Assembly (NCBI GenBank): GCA_035370405.1 | Contig: DAOOVT010000001.1 | Location: forward strand, 1-64,000 | Reading direction: 5' to 3' | Length of the DNA stretch: 64,000 nucleotides | Source of the DNA: UBA5232 sp035370405 | GTDB taxonomy: Bacteria; Patescibacteriota; Dojkabacteria; SC72 | In this document: in pieces, positions 18,677 through 27,706 of the stretch | Position numbering within the stretch: the stretch's first letter is position 1 | Layout: each line of letters begins with the position of its first letter | The notes under the pieces: generated by a model | What the model was told of the DNA's origin: nothing | What the model saw: only the letters and a program-made list of their open reading frames with translations | Database searches by the model: none | Made by a program: the position numbers and the translations under genes

Positions 18677-20308
18677 CTATGCTTTTTCCTTTATTCTAAC
18701 CTTTTCGGTAACATAGAAATTCCTCTTGTACTTACCCAATCCTAGCATCATTTCTGTTACTGCTTGTACATATGGAATAAAGGAAAATGTAATCATATTT
18801 ACAACTATCAAATATGTTTCTAAAAAATCCAGAACATATCTATACCATTTCCAACCTTTTGGAACAGGAGTTATTTTTCTCTTAAAAATCACTATTGCTA
18901 TATTGGAAAGCATAATAATTGTGAAGACATAGCTAAGCATCTTTGGAAGATTATATGCGAACACTGTATATTGATAATCTTTATTTAGTATCTGCATAAT
19001 ATTAAGACCAAAGGTAAGAACAAACACTACTGTTAGAAACCATAAATATTCAAGCATCATTTTCATCATAACTAACTTCCTTCTTGTTGGAAATTCATCT
19101 TTTTCTATAGATAGTTCTGCTAAAGTTATGGGATAGGTAATAATTCCCCAACCCCATCTGTACTGCTGTTTGTAAAAAGATACATGAGACTTAACAAAAT
19201 CTTCATTTTCAACAGCATCATTATATGTAGGAATGTACACAACCTCACTCTTGAATGTACCTTTACTTCGTGTCATAGAGTTCCAATAGAATGCAGTGTC
19301 ATCATTTGGAATTTCGGGATCCCAAAATTCAATATCTTCTAATGTTTTTAGGTTGACAATGTATGAAGAAAAAGTTTCCTTTGAACTTACCGTCTCCTTT
19401 GTAAAAGGTATTTTAAATGTCTGATCAAAAACCCATTGATGAAGCATTACAAGAGTAAGCATATTTGATTGATTTCTAATCAATGGTGGAACATTCCATA
19501 TGTTGTTATTAAATGTATGAACCGCAGAAGCATAGAATGTCATATTAGGATTCTCTGTAGTTAGATACTTATACATAACAGCAGATAGATACTTCTCATG
19601 AGGTCTTAAATCAGAATCACATGTTATGAGCAGATATTTTGATATATCTTTACCTTCTTTTCTTAAATCCTCAACGAAGTGCCTAGAAGCCCAATTAATA
19701 TTAGCACCCTTAACTCCTGATACCTCCCCTGGTATACCGCTTGGATGGATATAATAGTGCATACTCCCAAACTTCTTGCCATACCTCTCTTTCAACTTCT
19801 TAAAATTCTCAATCTGAATATCCTGCTTTTTTTCTTCAATAGCCATAACAACATCAATCTTTTCTGCACCTATATCACTCTTTGACCATGCTTTAAAAGA
19901 AGGATCCAGTATCTCTAAACTTTCAGAATATACTGGACATAAATACACAAACCGCATCTCTTTAAAAATCTTTTGCTTCTCTTTACTTAATTTCTTTATT
20001 TCTGCTATCCAATCTGTTTCTAAATCCCTTTCCATCCGCTTAATTCCTATCCAGTCACCGATAACAAACTTCACTGTTCTAAAGAACCAGTACGCTACCA
20101 AGAAGGATATGTATATAACAAGAGCAGTATTAAGCTTAAATATTGCGAATATCACTGGAAGAAGCAAAAGAGTCCAAACATATAAACCTGGAAGTATTTC
20201 AAAAAACCTCCTTTTAGCATTCGACATTTGAACTGGGAATCCGCCATCTTTATCTTTTGGCTTATAGATATTGTCAGAATTAACAACATTATCTTTTTTC
20301 ATTTCCAT
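18677..20308 (-). CDS. Membrane-bound family 2 glycosyltransferase
   Basis: Two N-terminal helices (about 35-78), a cytosolic GT-A domain, and about four C-terminal helices give a layout like GT2 polymerising or lipid-linked transferases. Motifs: VYLCPVYSES near the start of the catalytic domain, LLITCDSDLRPH (DxD-like, about 230), IPNDDTAFYW (acceptor-site Asp, about 330) and QQYRWGWG (Q/RxxRW-type, about 380). I chose the ATG at 20308 over a GTG five codons upstream. Downstream of a sugar-nucleotide pyrophosphorylase (30-bp gap), it probably uses an activated sugar to build a surface glycan; donor and product are unknown. Confidence 0.8.
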   Translation of the reverse strand: MEMKKDNVVNSDNIYKPKDKDGGFPVQMSNAKRRFFEILPGLYVWTLLLLPVIFAIFKLNTALVIYISFLVAYWFFRTVKFVIGDWIGIKRMERDLETDWIAEIKKLSKEKQKIFKEMRFVYLCPVYSESLEILDPSFKAWSKSDIGAEKIDVVMAIEEKKQDIQIENFKKLKERYGKKFGSMHYYIHPSGIPGEVSGVKGANINWASRHFVEDLRKEGKDISKYLLITCDSDLRPHEKYLSAVMYKYLTTENPNMTFYASAVHTFNNNIWNVPPLIRNQSNMLTLVMLHQWVFDQTFKIPFTKETVSSKETFSSYIVNLKTLEDIEFWDPEIPNDDTAFYWNSMTRSKGTFKSEVVYIPTYNDAVENEDFVKSHVSFYKQQYRWGWGIITYPITLAELSIEKDEFPTRRKLVMMKMMLEYLWFLTVVFVLTFGLNIMQILNKDYQYTVFAYNLPKMLSYVFTIIMLSNIAIVIFKRKITPVPKGWKWYRYVLDFLETYLIVVNMITFSFIPYVQAVTEMMLGLGKYKRNFYVTEKVRIKEKA

Positions 20309-20337
20309 ACAGTAGTATATCACACATAAATTAGCAT

Positions 20338-21246
20338 TTAGATAGCTAAATCAACAGGATACACGCCCATATCACTTAGCTTCTTCAACCTTCGTCTCAC
20401 ATAATCAGCATCCTCCCTATATGTTACACCAAACCACTCACCATCACTTTGCATAGCTTTAAAACTCATTTCCCCTTTGGAAATCATTTCATTGAATATC
20501 TCAGGAAGAAGGAATTCATCCTTCAAGGGATCTTTCATACTCTTCAAAAATTCCCCAAACCTCTTTTCTAAGTGTGAGAAAACATTGGGATACACACTAA
20601 ACATATTCATAGAGACATTATCATCATCATTCAACACTACCTCTGCCCCATCTAGCTTCACTCCATGTATCCTTCCATCTTCTTTTCTCTCAATCTCAAA
20701 AACCTCTTCAACTTCTTTTAGATAGCCATTTTCAACTTTACATATACCTCTTTTTACTGTACCGTTAGCACTCAGAACATTTTTCAGCTTGTATGTCGTT
20801 ATCCCATATAGCTTTTCGCTACATTCTTGAGAAAGAAACCTAGCAGAAATTTCAAAAGCTTCTCTACCATAGAAATCATCACCATTGATTATTAGACAAG
20901 GCTCTTTTATTACGTCTTTACCCATCAGTAAGGCATGTCCTGTTCCCCATGGCTTTTCTCTTTCAACAGAACTTTTATACCAACCTGGGACTTTGTCACA
21001 AGATTGAAATACATAAGAGATATCTATTTTCCCTCTATATTTTGACATAAACACATCATTAAAAGCCTCCTCCATATCTGGCCTTATTACAAAAACAACC
21101 TTGTTAAAACCAGCAGACAACGCATCATATATAGAATAATCAATTATTGTTCCACCTCCAGGACCAAATTTTTCCATTTGCTTGAGACCTCCATATCTGC
21201 TTCCCATACCTGCAGCAAGGACAAAGAGTGTAATATTCTTTTCCAT
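20338..21246 (-). CDS. Sugar-phosphate nucleotidyltransferase-like protein
   Basis: A GT-A/Rossmann nucleotidyltransferase of 302 residues. The N-terminus FVLAAGMGSRYGGLKQMEKFGP carries the nucleotide-binding loop and conserved Gln/Lys region. The metal-binding Asp pair is visible in CLIINGDDFYGR (about 118-129), and WGTGHALLMGKD is the guanine/uracil-side loop. It would activate a sugar phosphate with NTP. Specific sugar and nucleotide cannot be told. It is the next gene upstream of the glycosyltransferase, supporting a joint glycan role. Confidence 0.8.
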   Translation of the reverse strand: MEKNITLFVLAAGMGSRYGGLKQMEKFGPGGGTIIDYSIYDALSAGFNKVVFVIRPDMEEAFNDVFMSKYRGKIDISYVFQSCDKVPGWYKSSVEREKPWGTGHALLMGKDVIKEPCLIINGDDFYGREAFEISARFLSQECSEKLYGITTYKLKNVLSANGTVKRGICKVENGYLKEVEEVFEIERKEDGRIHGVKLDGAEVVLNDDDNVSMNMFSVYPNVFSHLEKRFGEFLKSMKDPLKDEFLLPEIFNEMISKGEMSFKAMQSDGEWFGVTYREDADYVRRRLKKLSDMGVYPVDLAI

Positions 21247-21292
21247 TCTCTCATACCATTACAATTTAGCTATCTCAGAATTTCTCATAAAA

Positions 21293-21379
21293 CGGAGAGA
21301 CAGGGATTCGAACCCTGGGTACGGAAACCCGTACAACGGTTTTCAAGACCGTCCCTTTCGACCGCTCAGGCATCTCTCC
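21293..21379 (-). tRNA. tRNA-Ser (TGA)
   Basis: On the minus strand GGAGAGA pairs with TCTCTCC, followed by G73. The anticodon loop CTTGAAA gives TGA. A long variable arm (TACGGG/CCCGTA type) marks class II serine tRNA, and the T-loop is TTCGAAT. No CCA is encoded. Confidence 0.95.
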
Positions 21380-21391
21380 ACAAACAGTGCA

Positions 21392-21400
21392 ATTATATCA
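21392..21400 (-). promoter_or_regulatory. Extended -10 promoter of tRNA-Ser
   Basis: On the minus strand TGA followed by TATAAT (21392-21397) forms an extended -10, 12 nt before the tRNA 5' end. It overlaps the last codons of the ABC ATPase gene. Confidence 0.6.
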
Positions 21401-22381
21401 TAACTGCTTATCCTTATCGCCAAAAACCTCTTTTATGACATCTTCCAAAGATGGCTCTTCAACATCTATGTCTGCTACTTCGAAAGTATCCAAAAATTTA
21501 GATATATTTTCCGCTGGGTTATTTTTTTCTATCAAGATAACACCCTCTGTGCCATCAAATGAGACTATTTCACCAAACCTTGCGATTTCTTTTGCCTTTA
21601 CCTTGTTCTTCAAAACAAATTTAAGATATTTCTTTCGTATAAAAGAACTTGTTAAAGATTCTAACTTTCCATCATACATTATTTCCCCCTTGTCTATCAT
21701 AATTATTCTCTCGCATAAATCAGAAACATCTTGCATATTATGACTTGTCAAAACTATTGTTGCATTATATTTCTCCCTATACTCCCTTAAAAAATTTCTC
21801 AAACTCTGTTGAGAAATAACATCTAATCCTAGTGTAGGTTCATCTAGGAATATAACCTGAGGAGAATGTAGAAGAGATACAACAAGTTCACACTTCATTC
21901 TTTCACCCAAAGATAGCTTTCTCACAGGAATATCTATTATTTCACCAATTTCTAAAATATCTATCATTTTTGACAATACTTTCTTGTACTCATTGTCATT
22001 AACTTCATATATTTCCTTATTCAACAAAAAAGATTCTTTTGCAGGTAGTTCCCACCAAAGTTGACTTCTATTACCCATTACAAATGATATCTTTCTCAAA
22101 AAATCTCGTTTTCTCTTAATCGGCTCATAACCTAAAACCTCTACCTTCCCCATATCAGGTTTAAGTAGACCACAAAGACATTTCATTGTGGTGGTTTTAC
22201 CAGCCCCATTAGGACCTACAAAACCAACAAACTCACCTTTCGAGATATCAAAAGATATTGATTTTAATGCTGTAATTTCCTTATACCTACTCCTAAAGAT
22301 ATTACCTTTCAATTTCTGTCCAACATCTTTTTTTACCTTAAACTCTTTTCCTAAACTATCTACCCTTATTACATTTTTCAT
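21398..22381 (-). CDS. ABC transporter ATP-binding protein (ABC-2 type exporter family)
   Basis: A 327-residue ATPase subunit. Walker A GPNGAGKTTTMKCL (about 56-69), Q-loop FVMGNRSQLWWELPA (about 100-114), signature LSLGERMKCEL (about 155), Walker B VIFLDEPTLGLD (about 175-186) and H-loop VLTSHNMQD are all intact. The N-terminal EFKVKKDVGQKLKGNIFRSRYKEI insertion and the C-terminal about 85-residue extension fit the DrrA/NatA-like class that pairs with ABC-2 permeases. No permease gene lies beside it, so its membrane partner must be elsewhere. Confidence 0.92.
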   Translation of the reverse strand: MKNVIRVDSLGKEFKVKKDVGQKLKGNIFRSRYKEITALKSISFDISKGEFVGFVGPNGAGKTTTMKCLCGLLKPDMGKVEVLGYEPIKRKRDFLRKISFVMGNRSQLWWELPAKESFLLNKEIYEVNDNEYKKVLSKMIDILEIGEIIDIPVRKLSLGERMKCELVVSLLHSPQVIFLDEPTLGLDVISQQSLRNFLREYREKYNATIVLTSHNMQDVSDLCERIIMIDKGEIMYDGKLESLTSSFIRKKYLKFVLKNKVKAKEIARFGEIVSFDGTEGVILIEKNNPAENISKFLDTFEVADIDVEEPSLEDVIKEVFGDKDKQL

Positions 22382-22386
22382 ATTGG

Positions 22387-22416
22387 TTGACTAATCATTA
22401 CTACATTACATATTAT
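22387..22416 (+). promoter_or_regulatory. Promoter of the surface-protein gene at 22424 (leaderless)
   Basis: TTGACT (22387-22392), an 18-nt spacer and TATTAT (22411-22416). The ATG is 7 nt after the -10, so transcription probably starts at or next to the A of the start codon. Confidence 0.6.
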
Positions 22417-22423
22417 ATATATC

Positions 22424-23638
22424 ATGAAATCTACCCAAGTACATAAAATAATGAGTTTGTTTGTATCTCTCGCAGTACTTCCTACACTCTTAATACCTGT
22501 ACATGCAACTGATTTAAATTCTGCAAATTACAAAATTGTCGGAATAACAACAAATTCTGGTGGAGGCATTGCCAATTCAACTAACTACAAATTAATGACA
22601 ATAACAGGAGAAATATCTGCCAATCCAAGTAGTTACTCATCATCATACAAAATGAATTTAGATCCTTCTGCCAATTTTGTGGCAGAGATTCCAACCTTAC
22701 AATGCTTTGAAACAAATACAGGAACAGGAGCTACTCAATGCACATCAGCACCAGCAGAAGTATTGAGCGGAGGTATGCAGGCTGTATGCGGACAGCCTGG
22801 ATGCTACGATAGAGCAAGATTTGAAATAAATCCAATGACTAATCCTTCAGATACACTATATAGTGTAGAAATATCAACTGATAGTTTTGTCAGCGATATT
22901 AAGTGTATAAATGCCTCAACATTTACTCCTAAGACTGACTCTTGTAACATCAATGACTTTAGAACTGAGAGCTATTGGGAAAATGAGCTATTTAATATTG
23001 TAGGACTTACATCGGGAACTACATACTATATTAGAGTAACTGCCCTTCATGGGGATTTTACTCAATCCAATTATTCAAAAACTTTGCAAGCGACAACATC
23101 CCCTGCTTCAATTACTTTTGATATTGATGTCGCAGATGTTAATGGAACTTCTGCAGAATCTAATTCACCCTACTCTATCTCCTTTTCAGGTTCAGATAAA
23201 TTGACTTCAGGAGCTTTTGCGGTAACAGCACATAATTTAATATGGCTTGATTTAGATACTAATGCATATGGGGGAGCATCTGTTATACAATTTGGCAAGA
23301 ATGGTGGACTATACAGTCCAACTACTACATACAAAATAATTTCTGCTAATGAAGACCTTGATGTCATGAATGCAGAAGGTTTTGGATTTCAAAGTCACTA
23401 TATTAATTTTACAAATAGCTCTAGTTTAACTGGAAGTATTACTGCAGAAGCCAATTATGCTGGTAGTGGAAATATTGTAGGAATAATTGGACAAAATGCA
23501 CTCCGTATATATCTAGCTGATGGAGCTATAGCAAATGGACGAATGGGAATTTATTTGAAGGCAAGAGCAGGAATGTCTGCTCCTCCAGCTACTGACTATG
23601 GAGAGGATATTTTCTTCACAGTTGTACCGTTATATTAA
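22424..23638 (+). CDS. Secreted surface protein with fibronectin-III-like domain
   Basis: A signal peptide (1-28, ending VHA-T) precedes a Ser/Thr/Asn-rich region with two related NYKI/NYKLMTITG segments, then a Cys-bearing region (CFET, QCTS, CGQPGC) and a fibronectin type III-like section ending VGLTSGTTYYIRVTALHG (about 190-210). The C-terminal 150 residues form another beta domain ending IFFTVVPLY. No membrane anchor is seen, so it is probably held by neighbours or released. It heads a four-gene plus-strand surface locus. No specific family is recognised. Confidence 0.75.
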   Translation: MKSTQVHKIMSLFVSLAVLPTLLIPVHATDLNSANYKIVGITTNSGGGIANSTNYKLMTITGEISANPSSYSSSYKMNLDPSANFVAEIPTLQCFETNTGTGATQCTSAPAEVLSGGMQAVCGQPGCYDRARFEINPMTNPSDTLYSVEISTDSFVSDIKCINASTFTPKTDSCNINDFRTESYWENELFNIVGLTSGTTYYIRVTALHGDFTQSNYSKTLQATTSPASITFDIDVADVNGTSAESNSPYSISFSGSDKLTSGAFAVTAHNLIWLDLDTNAYGGASVIQFGKNGGLYSPTTTYKIISANEDLDVMNAEGFGFQSHYINFTNSSSLTGSITAEANYAGSGNIVGIIGQNALRIYLADGAIANGRMGIYLKARAGMSAPPATDYGEDIFFTVVPLY

Positions 23639-23655
23639 GAAATTTTGCCTCCCCC

Positions 23656-23678
23656 TTAGTAATTAGTAATTTAGTAAT
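23656..23678 (+). repeat. Three near-tandem TTAGTAA copies
   Basis: After the stop of the surface-protein gene, TTAGTAA occurs three times in succession (separated by 0-1 nt), just upstream of the next promoter. Possible regulatory direct repeat; may be chance in AT-rich DNA. Confidence 0.35.
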
Positions 23679-23701
23679 ATTGTTAATACCACTACAAAAA
23701 T

Positions 23702-23731
23702 TTGACATCATACTCACCAATAGTATATATT
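23702..23731 (+). promoter_or_regulatory. Strong promoter of the putative major surface protein gene
   Basis: A consensus TTGACA (23702-23707) is followed by TATATA (23724-23729, spacer 16) or TATATT (23726-23731, spacer 18). Transcription would start near 23737, leaving a leader of about 32 nt. A three-codon ATG frame (23748-23759) lies in that leader. Confidence 0.65.
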
Positions 23732-23768
23732 TTTAATATTAAATAAAATGTCTGCCTAAAATACGCAT

Positions 23769-24905
23769 ATGAAAAAGAAGAAGCTCCTCGGTAACTTCAA
23801 AGGGTTTCTAACTTTAGCCTTAGTGGCTATCCTTTTGACCAGTTCGTTTGTATTCAAATCAAATGCAAACGCTTTAACATCAGCCTATCTGTATCTAAGC
23901 CGAATGAAGGTAAATATTACGGGAGCAGGAGCAGATACGCTTGAATACGTATTGGCATTCTCTACTTCTCAGACTATTCCAACTGGCGGAACGGTTACTT
24001 TGACTTTTCCTGACGACGATGATGGATTTTGGTGTAAGACGGCTGGAGCATTAACCGTTACAGGAGTAACTTCATCTTCTTCTGATCTAGCTGGTACAAA
24101 TTGGGCTATTGATGCTGCTCTACCAGCTGCAACAACCTTAACCGCATCATGTACTAAAGGATCAGGTGCAGGATCCGCAGACAAGATCACTATATCAAGT
24201 GTTGGAGCAATTTCTACTAGTACCACATATGGAGTAAAGCTCGCTAATGGAACAACAGCTGGGGTACTTGGTACTGATGACACTGCAGGGAATCACAATG
24301 TAACAATAGAGGTTAGAAATGGTACAGTTTCTGATTCTTCTACATTTGGTATTCGACTTATTGCAGATGATAGGGTTGTCATATCAGCTACAGTTTCTGC
24401 AACTCCGTCTGTAACTTGCTCACTGAGTACAAATACAGTGAATCTTGGTTCACTTTACCCAGGGGGAGCCTTCACAACAGGACAACATACAATTTCAACA
24501 ACTACATCCGATACTGCTGGTGGATATTACTGGGCTGTATATGGTACAGGAAATGGTACAGATGCTGGACTTTACAAGAGTTCTGCAACAACATATTTAA
24601 TACCATCAACTGGTTCTACAACTGTAGACCTAAGAGGAGTTGGAACTGAAGGTTTTGGAATGACTGCGTCTGATCCTGATGCAGCTTCGTCTGCAACAGT
24701 TTCTGCTAACTTTAGTGATGGGACATTGGGAGTTTTTGGAGCTTTAGACCCCGGAGTTTCAGGAGCTAAGCTTCTTCTGTCTCAACAAGGAGCGCAAACA
24801 TCAGCTGAGTCGTCTACAATTACATATGGTGCCAAAGCAGGAGCTTCAGCACAAACTGGGTCATATCAAGAAACAGTGACATTTATATGTGGTGGTTACT
24901 ATTAG
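23769..24905 (+). CDS. Putative major secreted surface (S-layer- or WxL-like) protein
   Basis: A basic signal peptide (1-36, ending NANA-L) leads to 340 residues dominated by Thr, Ser, Gly and Ala, with predicted beta strands throughout and two Cys pairs (CKTAG/CTKG, and CSLS/CGGYY). The last segment, QTGSYQETVTFICGGYY, resembles the terminal strand of WxL-type or CPR surface domains. The gene is visibly richer in G and C than its neighbours and has the best -35/-10 match nearby, which suggests high expression. A major cell-surface protein is my inference; there is no catalytic motif. Confidence 0.7.
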   Translation: MKKKKLLGNFKGFLTLALVAILLTSSFVFKSNANALTSAYLYLSRMKVNITGAGADTLEYVLAFSTSQTIPTGGTVTLTFPDDDDGFWCKTAGALTVTGVTSSSSDLAGTNWAIDAALPAATTLTASCTKGSGAGSADKITISSVGAISTSTTYGVKLANGTTAGVLGTDDTAGNHNVTIEVRNGTVSDSSTFGIRLIADDRVVISATVSATPSVTCSLSTNTVNLGSLYPGGAFTTGQHTISTTTSDTAGGYYWAVYGTGNGTDAGLYKSSATTYLIPSTGSTTVDLRGVGTEGFGMTASDPDAASSATVSANFSDGTLGVFGALDPGVSGAKLLLSQQGAQTSAESSTITYGAKAGASAQTGSYQETVTFICGGYY

Positions 24906-24924
24906 ACTAATATGAGGCAAATAC

Positions 24925-25905
24925 ATGCAAATATTTTACATTAGAAAACTTCCAATTGTTGTACTGCCTCTATTCCTGATAACCTTTTTTGGTATACTTT
25001 CACCACTTAAGGTATTTGCACAAGAAGATGTATCAATAGGCATGTCACCAACATACCAGAATCTAAAACTACAGCCTGGTTCTAAATATACAGGGGAATT
25101 AGTAACTTGGAATCTCTCACAAGAGTCTGCAAAATACAAAATTCTTGTAAAAGGATTTAAACAAATAGAAAACACTCCTGGGACTGCCGTTTTGCTATCT
25201 GATGAAGAGGAACAAAAAGCACTCTACTCTGCTGCCTCCTGGATAACTGTAAATAGAGATACCATAGAATTAGTTCCTAACAAAAATGAAAAGATACTTT
25301 ATGAAATAAATGTTCCTCAAAATGCCACAAAGGGAGAATATCACGCAATGATATCTCTAATTTCGGAAAATTATGCAAAATCCCCCGACTCTGCAACATT
25401 TACAAATGTCTCCTCCGGTATGCCAATACTCATAAAAATTGGTGATAATTTTGTTGAAAGTGCTGAACTCATATCATTCAAAACTACCAAAAACATATAT
25501 GAAAAACCCTCAGTATCATTTACAACAATCATAAATAACACAGGAGACACACACATCTCTCCTACTGGAGAAATCGTCCTTACGAATATATTTAATAAAG
25601 AAATTGCACGAATTAAATTCAATGCAAATTCTCAAAGTCTCCTAAGAGACAATACAGGGAACTATACAACTCAATGGACAGACAAGCTCATCACAGAAAA
25701 CAAACAGCTTGCAATTGGTCCAATCAAAGCAGAACTAATAGTTACATACAGAGAATTACAACCTGGCTTCGCTCCGCTAATTGCACAAACCTCTTTCTAT
25801 ATAATTCCATGGAAATGGATCCTGCTATTTGCAATCGTAATAGTTTTAATAGTAGTATTAGTAAGAGTAAAAAAACATAAAAAAAGACTAAATTCACATA
25901 AATAG
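24925..25905 (+). CDS. DUF916/WxLIP-like surface protein with C-terminal membrane anchor
   Basis: A signal peptide (1-32, ending VFAQE), about 260 extracellular residues with immunoglobulin-like strands, a transmembrane helix WKWILLFAIVIVLIVVLV (about 294-312) and a short basic tail. The opening SIGMSPTYQNLKLQPGSKYTGELVTWNLSQESAKYKILV resembles the DUF916 family, which with DUF3324 forms the peptidoglycan-binding WxL-interacting protein of Gram-positive bacteria. It starts 19 bp after the major surface protein gene. Family assignment is by architecture and motif feel, not by search. Confidence 0.65.
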   Translation: MQIFYIRKLPIVVLPLFLITFFGILSPLKVFAQEDVSIGMSPTYQNLKLQPGSKYTGELVTWNLSQESAKYKILVKGFKQIENTPGTAVLLSDEEEQKALYSAASWITVNRDTIELVPNKNEKILYEINVPQNATKGEYHAMISLISENYAKSPDSATFTNVSSGMPILIKIGDNFVESAELISFKTTKNIYEKPSVSFTTIINNTGDTHISPTGEIVLTNIFNKEIARIKFNANSQSLLRDNTGNYTTQWTDKLITENKQLAIGPIKAELIVTYRELQPGFAPLIAQTSFYIIPWKWILLFAIVIVLIVVLVRVKKHKKRLNSHK

Positions 25906-25911
25906 TTGGAA

Positions 25912-26820
25912 ATGTCCAAGAGAAAACTGCCATTGGCAATGCTAGTCCTTGCCTTCATCTTTGTATCAATCACAAAGGAGTCTTTTGCATCTATGCAACT
26001 CTCTCCATTCACAAATGAGGTAATCGTAACAAATCAGCAATCAATCAATGGACAATTAACACTCCATAATGATGAAAACAAAGACATCACAATAACTCCA
26101 GTAGTCTTTCTCTACGACCCTCAAAATCAAAGAATGATTGATACCATAACTAACATCTTCGTACAAACAAAACAAAAAACATATACCGTTCCCTCTGGAG
26201 AAACAACACAAATAGACTACACAATAACGCCATCTAAAGACCTCCCTGATGGTACATACTTTAATTTAATCGTGCTAAAAACCACTTTAGACGACAACTC
26301 ATCATCTACTGAATCAAAAGTTGGCTTAACTGCAAATATGTCGCACCTTGTGGTAATGCATAAAATTACAGATGAACAAAAATCAGTACAGTACAATACA
26401 CAAGTAGAAATCCCAAACCATGGAATTCCATTCCTAAAACCAATAAAGGTAACCTACACAATTCAAAACACCTCAGGATATGTACTAAAACCTTCTGGTG
26501 AAATACAAATATTCAACAACAAATCACACCAGCAACCAATCTACCTTAAAATAAATGAACAAGAAGAAAAAGTATATCCAGGAGGAAAACTACAACAAGA
26601 GTTCACAGTAAGTCAATGGTCTATACAAGACATCTTTTTCCCAAGACAGATAAATGCATACTTCTACAATGGCATAGATCAAAACTATAATCTTGTATCA
26701 ATACAAGAAAAAGTAAACCCAGTAATACAAATCATTTTAATACTAATTCCAGTATTCATAATCTCCTTTATCATCATTCTCATCAAAGACCTGCAAAAAG
26801 GAAAGAAACAAAAAAGTTAA
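25912..26820 (+). CDS. Second DUF916/WxLIP-like anchored surface protein
   Basis: A paralogue of the preceding gene: signal peptide (1-27), SPFTNEVIVTNQQSINGQLTLHNDENKDITITPVVF as first Ig-like strand set, a second domain about 150-260, a transmembrane helix IQIILILIPVFIISFIIIL (about 272-292) and a Lys-rich tail. The track start is a TTG at 25906; the ATG at 25912, 6 bp after the previous stop, is more likely. The pair probably acts together in holding surface proteins to the wall or membrane. The 3' end overlaps the convergent rnhC by 4 bp. Confidence 0.65.
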   Translation: MSKRKLPLAMLVLAFIFVSITKESFASMQLSPFTNEVIVTNQQSINGQLTLHNDENKDITITPVVFLYDPQNQRMIDTITNIFVQTKQKTYTVPSGETTQIDYTITPSKDLPDGTYFNLIVLKTTLDDNSSSTESKVGLTANMSHLVVMHKITDEQKSVQYNTQVEIPNHGIPFLKPIKVTYTIQNTSGYVLKPSGEIQIFNNKSHQQPIYLKINEQEEKVYPGGKLQQEFTVSQWSIQDIFFPRQINAYFYNGIDQNYNLVSIQEKVNPVIQIILILIPVFIISFIIILIKDLQKGKKQKS

Positions 26821-27704
26821 TCTACAGAAAGAACTCTCTTGGTAGTTTTAAATGTCACCTTTGCAACCTTACTCAATTCCTTTTCCCCATACCTCACCAC
26901 AAAATTCTTGGCAAAATCAATAACATCAGATGCACCTTTTGGAAACTCTAACCCATATTTTTCATTCATTTTCTTCATTTCACTAAGAAAAATTCCCCTA
27001 GCTAATACAGAAGCACCTGCAACAGCAATATCTGATTCTCCCCTGTGAAATTGATACACTTTAATACTTTTTCCCAATACACCAAGCTCACTGGACACCC
27101 TGCTTTTTGTGTTGGAAAATTGGTCTATTACTACATAGTCACACTTCACTCCTTTAGCTTTCAAATCCTTTAATGCAATCTCAATAACCTTAGAATGCTG
27201 TCTTGCTAACACAATTGCCACATTCCCAATATCCCTAACCAACTCATTATATTCTTGCGGATACACAATAGATGAATAGTAATATGGATACTCCTTAAGT
27301 TCTAAAAACATCCTTAATATTTTTTCATCAGATAACCTCTTTGAATCCATAATTCCTAAAGAACAAAACCTATCCATAAAATCAGAATTCACAAAACACC
27401 CAACCACAACAAGAGGACCAAAATAATCACCCTTCCCTACCTCATCTACACCTAAATGAGGACTAATCTTCTTTACATCACTCTCTTTAATTAAGCTCAC
27501 TATCCCTTCAAAACTTTCTCTCCCTTGAAAAACAATCTTCCCTGTCGAATATACAGTACATACTGACCCCATCCTGTTTTTCATAAACAAAACAACATAT
27601 CTATTGGGAGAATCATGCTTAACCCAGCCATTACCAGCTAACACGCTCTCAACCTTCTTTACCTCTTCATCACTTAATTGTAAACTCAATACATTCTGTT
27701 CCAT
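26817..27704 (-). CDS. rnhC: Ribonuclease HIII
   Basis: RNase HIII removes RNA from RNA-DNA hybrids. The 295-residue protein has the N-terminal TBP-like substrate-binding domain (about 1-80) that distinguishes type HIII from HII. The catalytic domain opens HLGVDEVGKGDYFGPLVVVGCF (about 85-106), with the DEVGKGDYFGP signature, followed by GIMDSKRLSD (second Asp) and CDYVVIDQF (third Asp). It lies 2 bp after cysS on the minus strand. Confidence 0.93.
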   Translation of the reverse strand: MEQNVLSLQLSDEEVKKVESVLAGNGWVKHDSPNRYVVLFMKNRMGSVCTVYSTGKIVFQGRESFEGIVSLIKESDVKKISPHLGVDEVGKGDYFGPLVVVGCFVNSDFMDRFCSLGIMDSKRLSDEKILRMFLELKEYPYYYSSIVYPQEYNELVRDIGNVAIVLARQHSKVIEIALKDLKAKGVKCDYVVIDQFSNTKSRVSSELGVLGKSIKVYQFHRGESDIAVAGASVLARGIFLSEMKKMNEKYGLEFPKGASDVIDFAKNFVVRYGEKELSKVAKVTFKTTKRVLSVD

Positions 27705-27706
27705 CT

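Noticed and set aside
24416..24649. Alternative frame within the major surface protein gene
   Set aside because: It overlaps a gene with signal peptide, promoter and consistent composition.
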